DNA from: Francisella philomiragia subsp. philomiragia ATCC 25015
GTDB lineage: Bacteria; Pseudomonadota; Gammaproteobacteria; Francisellales; Francisellaceae
DNA: 64,000 nucleotides
NCBI RefSeq assembly: GCF_000156715.1
Contig: NZ_DS999316.1
Location: 1 to 64,000, forward strand
Direction of reading: 5' to 3'
In this document: positions 35,039 through 45,869 of the stretch, in pieces
Layout: each line of letters opens with the position of its first letter
Numbering within the stretch: position 1 is the first letter of the stretch
Notes under the pieces: generated by a model
What the model was told of the DNA's origin: nothing
The model's database searches: none
The model's input: the letters and a program-made list of their open reading frames with translations, nothing else
Position numbers and translations under genes: made by a program

Positions 35039-36136
35039 CTAAGATCCGTTTAGACCTACTGCGAAGATAGCATCAACCAGTATTATCAAAAATATTGAGT
35101 AAACAACACTTGTAGTAGTTGCTTTACCAACACTTTGGGAGTCTCTTTTAACAGATAATCCTTGATGACAACCTATTCCAGCAATTACCAATGCAAAAAA
35201 AGGAGTCTTTAGAAGACCTATATAGAAGTGATTTACATTTACATTGGAAAATAGTCTTTCTATAAACTGTAATGGTGTTATTCCTGCGATTAGGTCAGCA
35301 ATAATAATACCTCCAGCGATATTAGCAATCATAGCTATAACCGTGAGTACAGGTAAGCTAATGACCAATGCCGTTATTCTTGGCAAAACAAGACGCTGCA
35401 TGGGATCTTCACCTATTGTCTGTAGAGCATCGATTTCTTCATTGACTTTCATAATGCCTATTTCAGAGGTAAATGCAGAACCACTTCTACCAGCAATGAT
35501 TATGGCAGTGAACAACGGAGCAAATTCTCTAAATGATGAAATTCCAAGCATATCAACTACAAATATTTGAGTTCCATACTGCATTAGTAAATTAAGAGGA
35601 AGGTATGTCAATACTAAGCCTATAATTAATGACAATAGTATTACTATACTCAATGCTCTGATTGTAGAGTCGTAGCAAATATTTAGAACAATTGAGAAAA
35701 AAGCTTTATAAGGTCTACGAATTAACGTTATGTAACCTAAAAAGATAGCACCAAGAAAGCTTATGCTTGTTTTAACTTCTGATAATAAGTTATTTGTGTT
35801 TTTACCAAGAGTATAGATACTATTAAAAACAACGTTTGATTTATTTGATAACTCTTCCTCAGCAGTGGATGGGAAGTTTTTAAATACAATATCTACAAGA
35901 TTTTTATCTTTCTCATTAGCAAAAATAATATTTTCTTTTGATAGTCTTAGATTCTTTGCTGTTTTGATAATTATATAAGCACCGGCAGTGTCTAATAATG
36001 TGACTTTAGTTAAATCAATTTGTTTTATATCGTCTTTGCTACGACTTATTTTTTTATCAATAAGCTTAGAGTCTATTTGTTTTAGAGTTAATATACCTTC
36101 AAAATAAATAGTATCTTGTTTAATTATTACTTCCAT
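35039..36136 (-). CDS. MlaE-family permease with fused N-terminal STAS domain
   Basis: The first 100 or so residues are a STAS-like domain (IDLTKVTLLDTAGAYIIIKT), the role played by separate MlaB in E. coli. The rest is an MlaE permease of about five to six helices with the family block FAPLFTAIIIAGRSGSAFTSEIG and MKVNEEIDALQTIGEDPMQR. A fused STAS domain is common in MCE operons outside the enterics. First gene of the operon permease-ATPase-MCE-auxiliary, a retrograde or anterograde lipid-trafficking system. The direction of transport is not known here. Confidence 0.9.
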   Translation of the reverse strand: MEVIIKQDTIYFEGILTLKQIDSKLIDKKISRSKDDIKQIDLTKVTLLDTAGAYIIIKTAKNLRLSKENIIFANEKDKNLVDIVFKNFPSTAEEELSNKSNVVFNSIYTLGKNTNNLLSEVKTSISFLGAIFLGYITLIRRPYKAFFSIVLNICYDSTIRALSIVILLSLIIGLVLTYLPLNLLMQYGTQIFVVDMLGISSFREFAPLFTAIIIAGRSGSAFTSEIGIMKVNEEIDALQTIGEDPMQRLVLPRITALVISLPVLTVIAMIANIAGGIIIADLIAGITPLQFIERLFSNVNVNHFYIGLLKTPFFALVIAGIGCHQGLSVKRDSQSVGKATTTSVVYSIFLIILVDAIFAVGLNGS

Positions 36137-36208
36137 TTATTTTCTGTATAGCGTCATCCTGTTATTCAAATATACTAGAAAATGATACTAATACCAACCA
36201 GAAGCTAA

Positions 36209-37045
36209 CTATTTACAGTATTTAATAGAGTCATATTGAGTTAAATTGTTATGCTCAATAACTGAAATAAGTCTGTTTTTATAATCATCTCCATCAAGAG
36301 CAGAGTAATTTTCTAAGGTGTTTAGTAAATCTTGTTCAGGGAGTTGATTATTATTTATTTTATTCCTAATTATTCTAAAGTCTTTGAATTTAGAGCCTGT
36401 ATTTAGTCTATAGTAATAGCCAAGAACGCTTTCTGCAGCACTATTGAATGTTTCAAGATAGACATTTGCTGATTCAGCCTTTACACCACAACCTTCATAA
36501 AAACAGTGTAGTCCAAAGTAATTGTTATAATCTTTTGAGAATCTGGAAGTTCCCCAGCCACTTTCAAGAGCGGCTTGAGCTAATACAAAGCTCGTTGGAA
36601 TTCTCTCAGCTTTGACATCAAGATAATTTATTTCATCTGTAATGTCATCTGAAGAATCAATTTTATAATATTTTAAATATAAATCTAGTTTATTAAGCTG
36701 TCTGCTACTAAGAGCAGCATTATTCTTAGCTAAATCTTTTTGCAATTTATGTATTTGCTCTCTTTGTAAGCATATTTCATTATTAGCTTTTTGGATAGCT
36801 GAAAGCATGTATTCAATGAATATTTTTTTTCTTTCTTTAAAGTCTTTAATTTCAGAGAAATTAGGTTTTTTGACTATAAAAGGAGCTCGGGATTCCAAGA
36901 AATAAATCATTTTCTCATGTTTAGAGTTACCAATAGGTGATAATATTGCCGCAGATATGAGTACAATAAAAATACCAACAAAATACTTTAAGCTTAACTT
37001 TTTATCAACTTTATTTATAATCGTAATAATCTTCTTCATAGTCAT
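36209..37045 (-). CDS. Bax-like glucosaminidase family protein
   Basis: A membrane-anchored putative N-acetylglucosaminidase. It has one helix near residues 21-38 and a coiled-coil-like region (about 75-110). The glucosaminidase fold contains SFVLAQAALESGWGTSRF with the catalytic Glu and then YNNYFGLHCFYEGCGVK, the Bax/FlgJ motif pattern. The first ATG (37045), or the ATG six bases on, lies inside the 3' end of rluD, an overlap of about 35 bases. It would act on peptidoglycan, but the proteins of this family vary in activity. Confidence 0.82.
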   Translation of the reverse strand: MTMKKIITIINKVDKKLSLKYFVGIFIVLISAAILSPIGNSKHEKMIYFLESRAPFIVKKPNFSEIKDFKERKKIFIEYMLSAIQKANNEICLQREQIHKLQKDLAKNNAALSSRQLNKLDLYLKYYKIDSSDDITDEINYLDVKAERIPTSFVLAQAALESGWGTSRFSKDYNNYFGLHCFYEGCGVKAESANVYLETFNSAAESVLGYYYRLNTGSKFKDFRIIRNKINNNQLPEQDLLNTLENYSALDGDDYKNRLISVIEHNNLTQYDSIKYCK

Positions 37046-37997
37046 CGTAGAATTCGATAGTTTGTTGTAGCTCTAGTTTTAAATTTAACATATCTTCAGG
37101 AAGTTTGCTTTTAAATCGCACAATCTTCTGAGAAGTAGGATGTATGAAAGAAAGCTTATAAGCGTGCAGAGCCTGTCTGTTTATATTTTCTATTCCCACT
37201 TTATCTAACTTAGTTGATGACTTGTTATAAGTTTGATCGCCAACTAAAGGATGCTTGATACTCTTCATATGAACTCTTATTTGATGAGTCCTTCCTGTTT
37301 CTAGTTGACACTCAATTAGAGTAAAACCATCATATACCTCTATAGGCTTATAATGTGTAATAGCCTCTTTTCCTTTATGATTGATGGTCATTTTTGTGCG
37401 ATTATTAATATCTCTTCCTATCGGTTGATTAATAGTACCTTCTTCATAAATCTCACCCTCAACTATTGCAAGATATTTTCGAGATACCTTTCTTTCAGAG
37501 AGTTGTTGTACCAAATTATGATAGGCAATACTACTCTTGGCTGCAACCATCAAACCAGATGTATCTTTATCTAGGCGATGAACGATACCAGCTCTTGGTA
37601 ACTTGTCTTGATTAGGGTATTTGTGGAGTAAAGCATTTGAGATAGTACCTGTCATATTCCCAGCACCAGGGTGTACAACCATATCAATTGGTTTGTCAAT
37701 AACTATAATATCATTATCTTCAAACACGATGTTTAAATCAATATCTTCAGCTAACCATTCGTTTGTAGGCAAAAGCTCTATATTAATTTCAACTTCCTCA
37801 TCTCCTAGAAGAATATGTTTTGATTTAGTAGTCTTACCATTGACTGTAATTAAACCATCTTTTATCCATTTTTGTATTTGAGAGCGAGAAAACTGTTCAA
37901 ATAATTCATTTATTGTTGAGTCGATTCTTTTGCCTGCATGATCAGGATGCATCATAATTTTTTGATGAAACTTGTTAGATAGTGTATTATTTGCCAT
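37011..37997 (-). CDS. rluD: 23S rRNA pseudouridine synthase RluD
   Basis: Forms pseudouridines 1911, 1915 and 1917 in 23S rRNA helix 69. An N-terminal S4 domain contains FEQFSRSQIQKWIKDGLITV. The catalytic aspartate lies in RAGIVHRLDKDTSGLMVAAKS. The C-terminal LETGRTHQIRVHMKSIKHPL matches the RluA/RluC/RluD family. Length 328 is right for RluD. Its divergent neighbour is bamD, the common rluD/bamD arrangement. Confidence 0.95.
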   Translation of the reverse strand: MANNTLSNKFHQKIMMHPDHAGKRIDSTINELFEQFSRSQIQKWIKDGLITVNGKTTKSKHILLGDEEVEINIELLPTNEWLAEDIDLNIVFEDNDIIVIDKPIDMVVHPGAGNMTGTISNALLHKYPNQDKLPRAGIVHRLDKDTSGLMVAAKSSIAYHNLVQQLSERKVSRKYLAIVEGEIYEEGTINQPIGRDINNRTKMTINHKGKEAITHYKPIEVYDGFTLIECQLETGRTHQIRVHMKSIKHPLVGDQTYNKSSTKLDKVGIENINRQALHAYKLSFIHPTSQKIVRFKSKLPEDMLNLKLELQQTIEFYDDYEEDYYDYK

Positions 37998-38083
37998 GTG
38001 TGTGCTTAATATAAGTATTTTTTACTAAATAAAATAAATTTTACATAGAATTATATAAGAAAATTCTAAGGATAGTTAATTAA

Positions 38084-38908
38084 ATGAAAAGGTTTTTATA
38101 TTTAATAGCAGCTGCATTTATGTTGATGTTATTAGCATCTTGTGGACCTAAGAAAGACAGTGAGCTTCCGCAAGTTTATACTGGTTTTACGGCAAGTTTT
38201 ATTTATGCGAAAGCCCATGAGCAAATGCAAAATGAAAAGTATTTTGATGCAATTCGATCATACAAGTCATTAGTCGCACAGTATCCGTTTACTCCACTAG
38301 CTGAGAAAGGTATGGTTGATTTGATTTATGTTTACTATATGGATGATGAATCAACTATGGCTCTAGCATTAGGTCAACAGTTTATTAAAATGTACCCATA
38401 TAGTTCATATAAGGGCTATGTCTACTATATGATTGGTGTTGTTGGGTTTGAAGATGGTAGGGGTATTTTACAAACATATGCTCCTTATGATATGAACTAT
38501 CATGACCCAACTGGCTATCAAGATGCTTACGTTAACTTTGAAAAAGCTATTAAGCTTGACCCTAAGGGTAGTTTTGTTCCTGATGCAAAACGTAGAATGA
38601 TATATATAAATAATATTATTGCGGAGCACTATTATGATATTGCAAAATTTTATTATAAACGTGGAGCATATAATGCAGCTTTGGATAGAGCTTCTCAAAT
38701 CATAAGAAATTATCCACAGAGTACAGTAACTCAAGATGCTTTGGTGTTGACAATTAGAGCATATAATAAGCTGGGTCTTTATGATCAAGCTAAGGACAAT
38801 ATACGAGTGCTTAAGAAAAACTATCCTAAAAATAAGTTTGTAAATAACTTACGTCCAGATGGTACGGAAAATCCTACTTGGTTTGATAGATGGTTTGGAT
38901 GGTTGTAG
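38084..38908 (+). CDS. bamD: Outer membrane assembly lipoprotein BamD (ComL)
   Basis: An essential lipoprotein of the outer-membrane beta-barrel assembly machine. The signal ends in LLASC (Cys20 lipidated). TPR-type repeats follow, with KYFDAIRSYKSLVAQYPFTP near residues 52-71 and GAYNAALDRASQIIRNYPQST further on. Length (274) is slightly longer than the E. coli 245 but normal for relatives. It is divergent from rluD. Confidence 0.95.
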   Translation: MKRFLYLIAAAFMLMLLASCGPKKDSELPQVYTGFTASFIYAKAHEQMQNEKYFDAIRSYKSLVAQYPFTPLAEKGMVDLIYVYYMDDESTMALALGQQFIKMYPYSSYKGYVYYMIGVVGFEDGRGILQTYAPYDMNYHDPTGYQDAYVNFEKAIKLDPKGSFVPDAKRRMIYINNIIAEHYYDIAKFYYKRGAYNAALDRASQIIRNYPQSTVTQDALVLTIRAYNKLGLYDQAKDNIRVLKKNYPKNKFVNNLRPDGTENPTWFDRWFGWL

Positions 38909-39008
38909 AAATTTCTATTTAAAATATCATTTTTGAAATACATAACGACTTTTTTTAAAATATTAATACTTTAGTATATTTATTATCACAGAGTAATTTC
39001 TTGGTAAA

Positions 39009-40805
39009 ATGTACAAAAAAATTATTACAAGCTGTATTTTAACTTCGATATTCGGTTTGACGTATAGTCAAACGCTTTCAAATATTTCAAATGAAACTTC
39101 AAAGTCTAGTTGTCGTTGCTTACCTTCAGAGGTATGCTGGCCTGATTCCAAACAATGGGATGCATTGGCAAAATCGCTCAAAGGCAAGCTTATAAAACCA
39201 ACTTCTATTTTTTCTACATGTGAAAAAAATTCAGAAAATGATAGTTGTAAATCAGTTTTACAAAATATGAAAAATCCTTTTTATATGCAGTCAGATTCTA
39301 GTAGAAATGAATCTCAAGGGTGGTATGGGGCATGGCATATTCAGCCAAGTAGCTATGCTGTTGAAGCTGCGGATACTCAAGACGTGGTAAATGCTATTAA
39401 TTTTGCTAGAAAACATAATATTCGTATTGTTATCAAAGGTGCTGGACATGACTATTTAGGGCGTTCTAGCTCTCCTAATTCTCTGTTAATATGGACTCAT
39501 AATATGCGTGATATTAAATATGATAAGCATTTTAACCCTCAGAGTTGTCCAAAGGATAAAGAATATTCAGCCGTTACAGTTGGAGCTGGTACAAGATGGC
39601 TTGAGGCTTATGATGTTGTAACTAACAAACACCATGAATATGTCCAAGGAGGAGGCTGTACAACTGTTGGGGCAGCTGGTGGTTTTCCTCAAGGAGGAGG
39701 ATTTGGTAGCTGGTCTAAAGAGTATGGTACAGGTGCAGGAGGAATAGTACAGGCTGAGGTTGTTACTGCAGATGGTAAGACAGTTATTGCTAATGAGTGT
39801 CAAAATCAAGATTTATTTTGGGCAATCAAAGGTGGTGGTGGCGGAACTTATGGAGTTGTTACAAATCTAACGTTAAGAACACATCAGCTGCCTAGTCACT
39901 TTGGTCTAATTAGTGGCGAGATAACAGCTAGCTCCAGTAAGGCTTATAAAGCTTTGATAAAAGAGTTTCTTTCATTTTATTATTCAAACCTGAATAATGA
40001 GAATTGGGGCGAGCAGTTTGCATTCCGTCCAAATAATAGAATGACAATAGCAATGGTTACCCAAGGTTTAAGTCAGAAAAAGGCTTTAGAAATTTGGCAA
40101 CCATTTAAAAAGTGGGTACAAAGTCAACCTGATCTTCATTATCAAGCTAAATATATAGATATTCCACCAACACAGATTTGGAATTATGACTATTGGCATA
40201 AAAACTATCCTGATATGGTTGTCAAAAATACTAGTTTAGATGCTCGAGATGGTGAGTTTTGGTGGGCTTCTAATACAGGGGAAGTTTCTGCATATTGGTA
40301 TACATATCAATCTTGGTATTTACCTGAGAAATTATTTAATTCTGAAAATATTGATAAAACAACAGAAACTTTTTATAAAGTTTCTCAACTTGCACCAATA
40401 TCTATTCAAATTAACAAAGGTTTAGCAGGAGCTTCTGAACAAGCTCTGAGACTAACCAAAAGCACATCCATGAACCCTAGTGTTTATAATGCTGGGGCTT
40501 TGGCAATTATGAGTTATAGTACAGACAAAGTTCAGCTTGGCAAACCAAAAATAACTCCACAAATACAACAAAAAGTAGATAATATTTATAAGGCTATGGG
40601 AATGATAATGGCATTAGCTCCCGATGCTGGTACTTATGCAAATGAGGCAGATTATTTCCAAAAAAACTGGCAACAAGTGTTTTGGGGTGATAACTATAAT
40701 AAGCTTCTAAAAATTAAAAATAAATACGATCCGAATGGTTTGTTCTATTGTCATCACTGTGTAGGTAGTGAATATTGGCAAGAAGGTGGTATGTGTAAAT
40801 TATAA
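39009..40805 (+). CDS. Secreted FAD-linked oxidase (PCMH/BBE fold), bicovalent flavin predicted
   Basis: Signal peptide of 20 residues (cleavage after TYS), then a PCMH FAD domain and a C-terminal berberine-bridge-like segment ending CHHCVGSEYW. His147 in KGAGHDYLGRS and Cys217 in GGGCTTVGAAGG match the two residues that covalently hold FAD in the bicovalent group, which includes chitooligosaccharide and glucooligosaccharide oxidases. An N-terminal cysteine cluster (CRCLPSEVCWPD, residues 35-46) and the KLIKP region resemble fungal secreted FAD oxidases. Length 598 exceeds the usual bacterial 450-500. The next gene is a broken chitinase, suggesting but not proving a role in oxidising chitin fragments. 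The gene itself is intact. Confidence 0.82.
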   Translation: MYKKIITSCILTSIFGLTYSQTLSNISNETSKSSCRCLPSEVCWPDSKQWDALAKSLKGKLIKPTSIFSTCEKNSENDSCKSVLQNMKNPFYMQSDSSRNESQGWYGAWHIQPSSYAVEAADTQDVVNAINFARKHNIRIVIKGAGHDYLGRSSSPNSLLIWTHNMRDIKYDKHFNPQSCPKDKEYSAVTVGAGTRWLEAYDVVTNKHHEYVQGGGCTTVGAAGGFPQGGGFGSWSKEYGTGAGGIVQAEVVTADGKTVIANECQNQDLFWAIKGGGGGTYGVVTNLTLRTHQLPSHFGLISGEITASSSKAYKALIKEFLSFYYSNLNNENWGEQFAFRPNNRMTIAMVTQGLSQKKALEIWQPFKKWVQSQPDLHYQAKYIDIPPTQIWNYDYWHKNYPDMVVKNTSLDARDGEFWWASNTGEVSAYWYTYQSWYLPEKLFNSENIDKTTETFYKVSQLAPISIQINKGLAGASEQALRLTKSTSMNPSVYNAGALAIMSYSTDKVQLGKPKITPQIQQKVDNIYKAMGMIMALAPDAGTYANEADYFQKNWQQVFWGDNYNKLLKIKNKYDPNGLFYCHHCVGSEYWQEGGMCKL

Positions 40806-40982
40806 TAATCAATCTTCTATCTTGAATAACTTGATATTGTCTATGAGAATTTAATATATACTTTGTCACCCGAAAATTCATAGTTACTAGTTATTAGGTG
40901 GGGTCCACTTAATCGTATCTATTGAAAGTTGATTTTATACTGAAGAATTAGAAGAAAAATCAAGTTAATGGTTTTATAAGAC

Positions 40983-41007
40983 AGCTAGTAATAAATATTT
41001 ACTAGCT
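40983..41007. terminator. AT-rich hairpin downstream of the chitinase pseudogene
   Basis: AGCTAGTAA (40983-40991) and TTACTAGCT (40999-41007) form a perfect 9-bp stem with a 7-base loop, 10 bases after the chitinase stop codon. No clear run of T follows in the transcribed direction, so it may be a weak terminator or a transcript-stabilising hairpin. The rest of 40806-41016 shows no gene. Confidence 0.35.
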
Positions 41008-41016
41008 ATTTAGGTA

Positions 41017-43844
41017 TTATGAAATCAAGTTTCTTGCATATGTAGCTAGCTTATCAGACTCTATTCCTGTATTTACTTGGCTACAGTATACAGAGTCATC
41101 TTTTAGAGGCGTTTGGTTGATTGCCCAGTATAATGATCCACCAAAATCATTGCTATAAACATAGTCTAAGGCTTGCTTGTCAACTTCAGGACCTTCCCAC
41201 TTTCCAGCACTAGCTTGTCCACCCGGTTCAAATCCTAACATTACAAGGCTAGGATTTACATGTTTTGTAAATGAGTCTAATACTGTGATATACATAGGCA
41301 TATTCCATGTAGGTAGTAGGTTAGAGCCTTTGATAGTCTCATCGCCCATACATACATAAGAAGGTCCACTGTGAGCCATTGTCTCAGGCCCCATATCATA
41401 AGACATGATATTTACCCATGAAGCAACTTGGTTCAGACAACTATTATGCTCTTTTAACCAATTATCTATATCTAGATCTTCAGCATCTGAAGCAAAATCT
41501 TCAAAGAATCCTACCGTTTTTGCTGATTTCACAAAGCCATTAGCTCTAGTGGTATAACCAATAACTTTGTCGGACATACCATTTTTGTCTAAAGCTTCTC
41601 TTAGCTTCATCATAGTTTCAGCAATAACAGCAATTTGCTGGTCTCTGTTAGGGTTAGGTATAGAGCCTTCTCTTGTATATGTTGCACCTAAGTGTTCCCA
41701 ATCGAAGTCGATACCGTCTGCATATAGAGGATCTTTGTCAGTGCCTACATTTATTTTTAACAGCTCAACAACTTGATTTACAAAGTTATCAATTTGATCT
41801 GTTTTTAAAGTTTGTTGTATATCTGACCAACCACCTATTGTGCCCAAATAAATTTACCGCCAGTATTATGTATAGCTTTTATTAGAGCAACAATTTTAGC
41901 TCTTTGCCAGTTGTTACCATTCTCATAGCATTTAGGATAGTTACCATATCCACATGGAGACATTAGAGTAAGTACATTTTCAGCTGTCATACTTTCATAT
42001 AAGGCTTTACCATTCCAGCTTTTATTGTGTGGTGGCTCCTCACCTTGAGCAGGGTGTGGATCTAATGTCAAAAATGAATACATTACATGAGTATATGGCT
42101 TAATACTTGGCTCATAGTACGATGCATCATGTTCTTTACCTTCTCCTTCACTACCAGGTATAGGACCTTTCCAGTTTTCCCAGTATCCAATTACTTTTTG
42201 TGATAAGTCTCTAGTATCCTTGTAGACAATAGTACTCGAGGATAGTTTGCCATCTGTTAATGTTATTGGAGTAGCTATATATTTACCATTATCATCTGTG
42301 TATGCTTGGGCAGATATTTTATAAGTACCCAAAGCTGGTAGGATGAATTTATTTTGTCCCTCAGTATTAAGAGTAATATCTCTAGAGTATCCTGAATTAT
42401 TTGTTACTACGGCTTTTACTTCTTGGATATGAGTTCCTTCAGCTGGAGTTACATTCAATATGATAGCTGATTGAGGAGCTTCTTTTTCTGTGAAGTTTAC
42501 TTCAATATTCATATCAGCAGATTTTGTAACGCTAATTTCAGCCGGAGATACAGAAGGAGTATATATATTTGCCATCTAAAGAGATAACCTTTTCAGCAGT
42601 TATTTTATAATGGCCTTTGCCAAGTGTTATAGTTGTTGATTTAGTTGTATCAACCGTATAACTATTATCATTTATATTTATGTTATAAGTAGTGATTTTT
42701 GATGGTAGATTAGTTGTATTTACAGCTAGTTTACCGACTACAGCAGGACCACAATTTGTCCATGGTGACCAACCTTGTGTTGTTGGTGCTTGACCAACAT
42801 TTACCCAACCAGTATTTGTCCATACAAAATTATCATATTCAACAAATGTTTTCGTGCTACCATAATTTTCAGAGTTGCTCCAATCAGGTACTGAAGATGG
42901 TATATCTTTACACGCAGGATTTATAGGAGTAACATCAGCTTTGTATGTAAGATCTACTGATTTAGTAGTTGAATTAACTGTGATAGTTGATTGTGCAAAT
43001 GTACCAACTTTATCACCAACAGCTTTTACTTCAAATGTCACAGCACCTGTGTTTGTATAGTATAGCTTAGCTTGATTATTAACTGATTTAATAATATCTC
43101 CATTAGGAGCAACAAACTCTACACTAGCTCCTTTAGGGAAAGCATCTCCTGTGATATTAATAGGAAGAGTTACTTCTATTTTCTTAGAAGCTATTTGATA
43201 AGTTAGATTTATAGTAGTAGTTCCTTGTGAGTTTGCTGGTAGAGTGTATGTAGTTTCTTTTATAGAGCCTTCAGCACCTGTCAATTGAACTTTGTAAGTC
43301 GCTGATTTATTCTCTGGATGAACAAGAGTTACTTTACCATTATTAACTTGTAAACTTCTTACCATTTGAGTCTACAAAGTTGATTACTGCTTGAGAAGGT
43401 AGGTTGCCAGATACATTAACTGTAGCGTCTACTTTAACATCTTTAGCTGGAGTAGGAGTATCGCCGCCGACATGGAAGTTAGTGATTGTAGAATTTCCTG
43501 TCAAACTATATGAAAAGCTATAAGGCCCGCAGGTATTACAGTGTCTTCAAATTTAACTTCAGGCTACCAAGAAGTTTGTTTAGAAGGCATAGTGATACTT
43601 ACAGTATTACCAGATGTAGTTACTTTCCAGCCTATGAGTCTGGAAGTGTTCCACCCCAAATTGACGCACCAAAAGTAGCTCCATCAGCAATATCTAATGT
43701 AATAGCATCTTTTGTTAGATCTGTCTGACTATCGCATGTGAAAGTCATTTGGCTATTTGTAGCATTATCTAATGTACATGCTGAATAACCAGCAGATACC
43801 GATAGTGCCATCACAATAGATGTTGCAAGTATCTTCCTCTTCAT
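41017..43844 (-). pseudogene. GH18 chitinase, broken by about six lesions
   Basis: From 43844 the sequence encodes a signal peptide (to GYSA), repeated beta-sandwich binding modules, a CBM5/12-like module (VPDWSNSENYG then WVNVGQAPTTQGWSPW), and a GH18 catalytic domain with the active-site motif DGIDFDWEH (Glu codon at about 41695-41697). The reading frame is split. There is a probable single-base loss near 43632, an in-frame TAG at 43564-43566, a loss near 43525-43530, and a shift near 43350-43365. Two more follow: loss of a TA unit near 42560, and loss of a base near 41842, which destroys the ASIGGWSD substrate-binding motif. The four fragments 43632-43844, 42538-43365, 41835-42575 and 41017-41847 are therefore parts of one former gene. 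No single fragment could make an active secreted chitinase. Confidence 0.9.
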
Positions 43845-43935
43845 TAAGTTTTGATATTTATTAAGAAGGCTTTATTAATATATGTTTTTAAGAAAAATTA
43901 GACTGTGAGTATTGTTGATTTCAAAAAAAATCGGA

Positions 43936-45189
43936 TTATTTATAAACAGGAAATCTATCACAAAGTTCTGAAACTTTTGTAGCAGTTTCATTTTCAACTT
44001 TTTCATTTCCACAATTATATACCACATCCGCCAACCAGTTTGCGATTTGCTCACACTCAGCTTCTTTGAATCCTCTAGTTGTGATGGCAGGACTTCCTAT
44101 TCTTAAGCCACTTGTAACAAATGGAGAGCGAGGATCATTTGGTATAGAGTTTTTGTTAACAGTAATATTTGCTCTGCCTAGAGCCGCCTCAGCTTCTTTA
44201 CCTGAGAATCCTGTATTTGTTATATCTAGTAACAATAAGTGGTTATTTGTACCACCTGAAATAATATTAATGTTACGTTCTTTTAGGACTTTTTCCATAG
44301 CCTTAGCATTTCTCAATACCTGCTTTTGGTAGTCAATAAAGCTAGGTTCTAATGCTTCTTTAAAGGCAACTGCTTTAGCTGCAATTACATGCATCAAAGG
44401 CCCGCCTTGAATACCTGGAAAAATAGCTGACTGGAGTTTTTTAGCTAGTTCGGGATTATCATTACAAAGTATTAACCCACCTCTTGGACCTCTTAGAGTT
44501 TTGTGGGTGGTTGTAGTTGCAACATCAACATAAGGAAATGGATTTGGGTATAAGCCAGCCGCAACAAGTCCTGCAACGTGAGCAATATCAGCCATTAGTA
44601 CAGCATCTACTGAAGCTGCAATTTCTCTGAACTTTTTCCAATCAATAATCCCAGAAAAAGCTGAGAATCCAGCAATTATCATTTTTGGCTTATGTTCTTT
44701 AGCCAGTTCAGTTACTTGTTTGTAGTCAATGTCACCACTTTCATTTAGACCATATTGAATAGAATTATAAATTTTACCCGAGAAATTTACTTTACTACCA
44801 TGGGTTAAATGCCCACCAGCACCAAGATCCATGCCAAGCACTGTATCGCCTGGCTTAAGTACAGCATTATATACAGCAGCATTTGCTTGTGATCCTGAAT
44901 GAGGTTGAACATTTGCATAATCAACACCAAATAGTTTTTGAGCTCTTTCGATAGCTAGTTTTTCTGCTATATCTACAAATTCGCAGCCACCATAATATCT
45001 TTTGCCATGATACCCTTCAGCATATTTATTAGTGAGTTGAGAGCCCTGAGCTTCCATTACAGCAGGGCTTGCATAGTTCTCTGATGCAATAAGCTCAACA
45101 TGTTCATGTTGTCTTTTAACCTCAAGTTCTATAGCATCAAAAATTTCTTTATCAGTATTTTTTAGGCTATTTTTTTCAAAGCTAAACAT
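43936..45189 (-). CDS. glyA: Serine hydroxymethyltransferase
   Basis: Interconverts serine and glycine with tetrahydrofolate, feeding one-carbon metabolism. The start is the ATG at 45189 ([10 protein letters not shown], 417 residues), with AGGAG upstream; a longer open frame to 45276 is not SHMT-like. Family motifs are [52 protein letters not shown] and the PLP-lysine motif [16 protein letters not shown]. It is divergent from the darP (yjgA) gene. Confidence 0.97.
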   Translation of the reverse strand: MFSFEKNSLKNTDKEIFDAIELEVKRQHEHVELIASENYASPAVMEAQGSQLTNKYAEGYHGKRYYGGCEFVDIAEKLAIERAQKLFGVDYANVQPHSGSQANAAVYNAVLKPGDTVLGMDLGAGGHLTHGSKVNFSGKIYNSIQYGLNESGDIDYKQVTELAKEHKPKMIIAGFSAFSGIIDWKKFREIAASVDAVLMADIAHVAGLVAAGLYPNPFPYVDVATTTTHKTLRGPRGGLILCNDNPELAKKLQSAIFPGIQGGPLMHVIAAKAVAFKEALEPSFIDYQKQVLRNAKAMEKVLKERNINIISGGTNNHLLLLDITNTGFSGKEAEAALGRANITVNKNSIPNDPRSPFVTSGLRIGSPAITTRGFKEAECEQIANWLADVVYNCGNEKVENETATKVSELCDRFPVYK

Positions 45190-45291
45190 ATTTGGTAGTC
45201 TCCTGATATTTTTTAGGTGGATAAAATAAATTAAACGTTTAAAATTATAGCTTATATTATATATATATATAAGCAAATTAAAATAATAGCT

Positions 45292-45837
45292 ATGAGCAAA
45301 GTAATAGACCTAGATGAAATAGAGCGTTTGCAACGTGAAGAAGAAAACTCGCAATACAAAGCTGTAAAGAGTAAGACTACTATAAAAAAAGATGCATTAG
45401 AGATAACTGATTTTGGCAGATCCTTAACTGAACTAAGTAAGGAGCAGCTAGGTAAACTACCAATAGATGAAAATCTTAAAAATAATATTCTTAGTGCTAA
45501 AAATTTGCAAAAGATAGCTCTAAAAAGACAAGCACAGTTTATAGGTAAGCTACTACGAAAAACCGATAATTTAGAGGATATTCATAAGGCGTATGACGTT
45601 CTTGTTAATAAAGATAAAGATGCAAATCTTATGATTCAGCGCTTAGAGAATCTTAGAAGTAACCTTTTAGATCCTATAAAGGCTAATGAGACATTGGAAA
45701 AACTAATACAAGAGCATCCTGATATGGATGTGCAAAAATTGCGCCAGCTAATTAGAAATCATCATAAAGAGGTCGAGAAAAAAAAGCCAAATAAGTCATT
45801 TAAAGAAATATTCCAACTTTTAAAAAGTTTAGTTTAA
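45292..45837 (+). CDS. darP: Ribosome-associated protein DarP (YjgA, DUF615)
   Basis: A 181-residue, mostly helical basic protein. It contains [20 protein letters not shown], then [11 protein letters not shown] near the middle, and [20 protein letters not shown] followed by [11 protein letters not shown] at the end. These segments match YjgA/DarP, which assists 50S subunit maturation near the peptidyl-transferase centre. It is divergent from glyA, with 100 bases between. Confidence 0.88.
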   Translation: MSKVIDLDEIERLQREEENSQYKAVKSKTTIKKDALEITDFGRSLTELSKEQLGKLPIDENLKNNILSAKNLQKIALKRQAQFIGKLLRKTDNLEDIHKAYDVLVNKDKDANLMIQRLENLRSNLLDPIKANETLEKLIQEHPDMDVQKLRQLIRNHHKEVEKKKPNKSFKEIFQLLKSLV

Positions 45838-45869
45838 TTGATCGAATCATTTTATTAATGAAAACAAGA

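Noticed and set aside
36209-37045. Glucosaminidase start inside the rluD coding sequence as an unusual overlap
   Set aside because: Overlaps of this size are common in compact genomes and the ATG choice is not certain, so it was noted only in the gene entry.
40895-40912. GTGGGGTCCAC stem-like sequence downstream of the FAD oxidase, considered as an insertion-sequence end
   Set aside because: No transposase, no matching inverted end and no target duplication are visible within 2 kb, so an IS remnant cannot be supported.
42714-43060. Short plus-strand frames opposite the chitinase relic
   Set aside because: They lie within the antisense of a recognisable protein sequence and have no start signals; they are shadows of the old coding frame.
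45190-45276. N-terminal extension of glyA
   Set aside because: The 29 residues are hydrophobic low-complexity sequence read from promoter DNA; AGGAG precedes the ATG at 45189 which matches normal SHMT.
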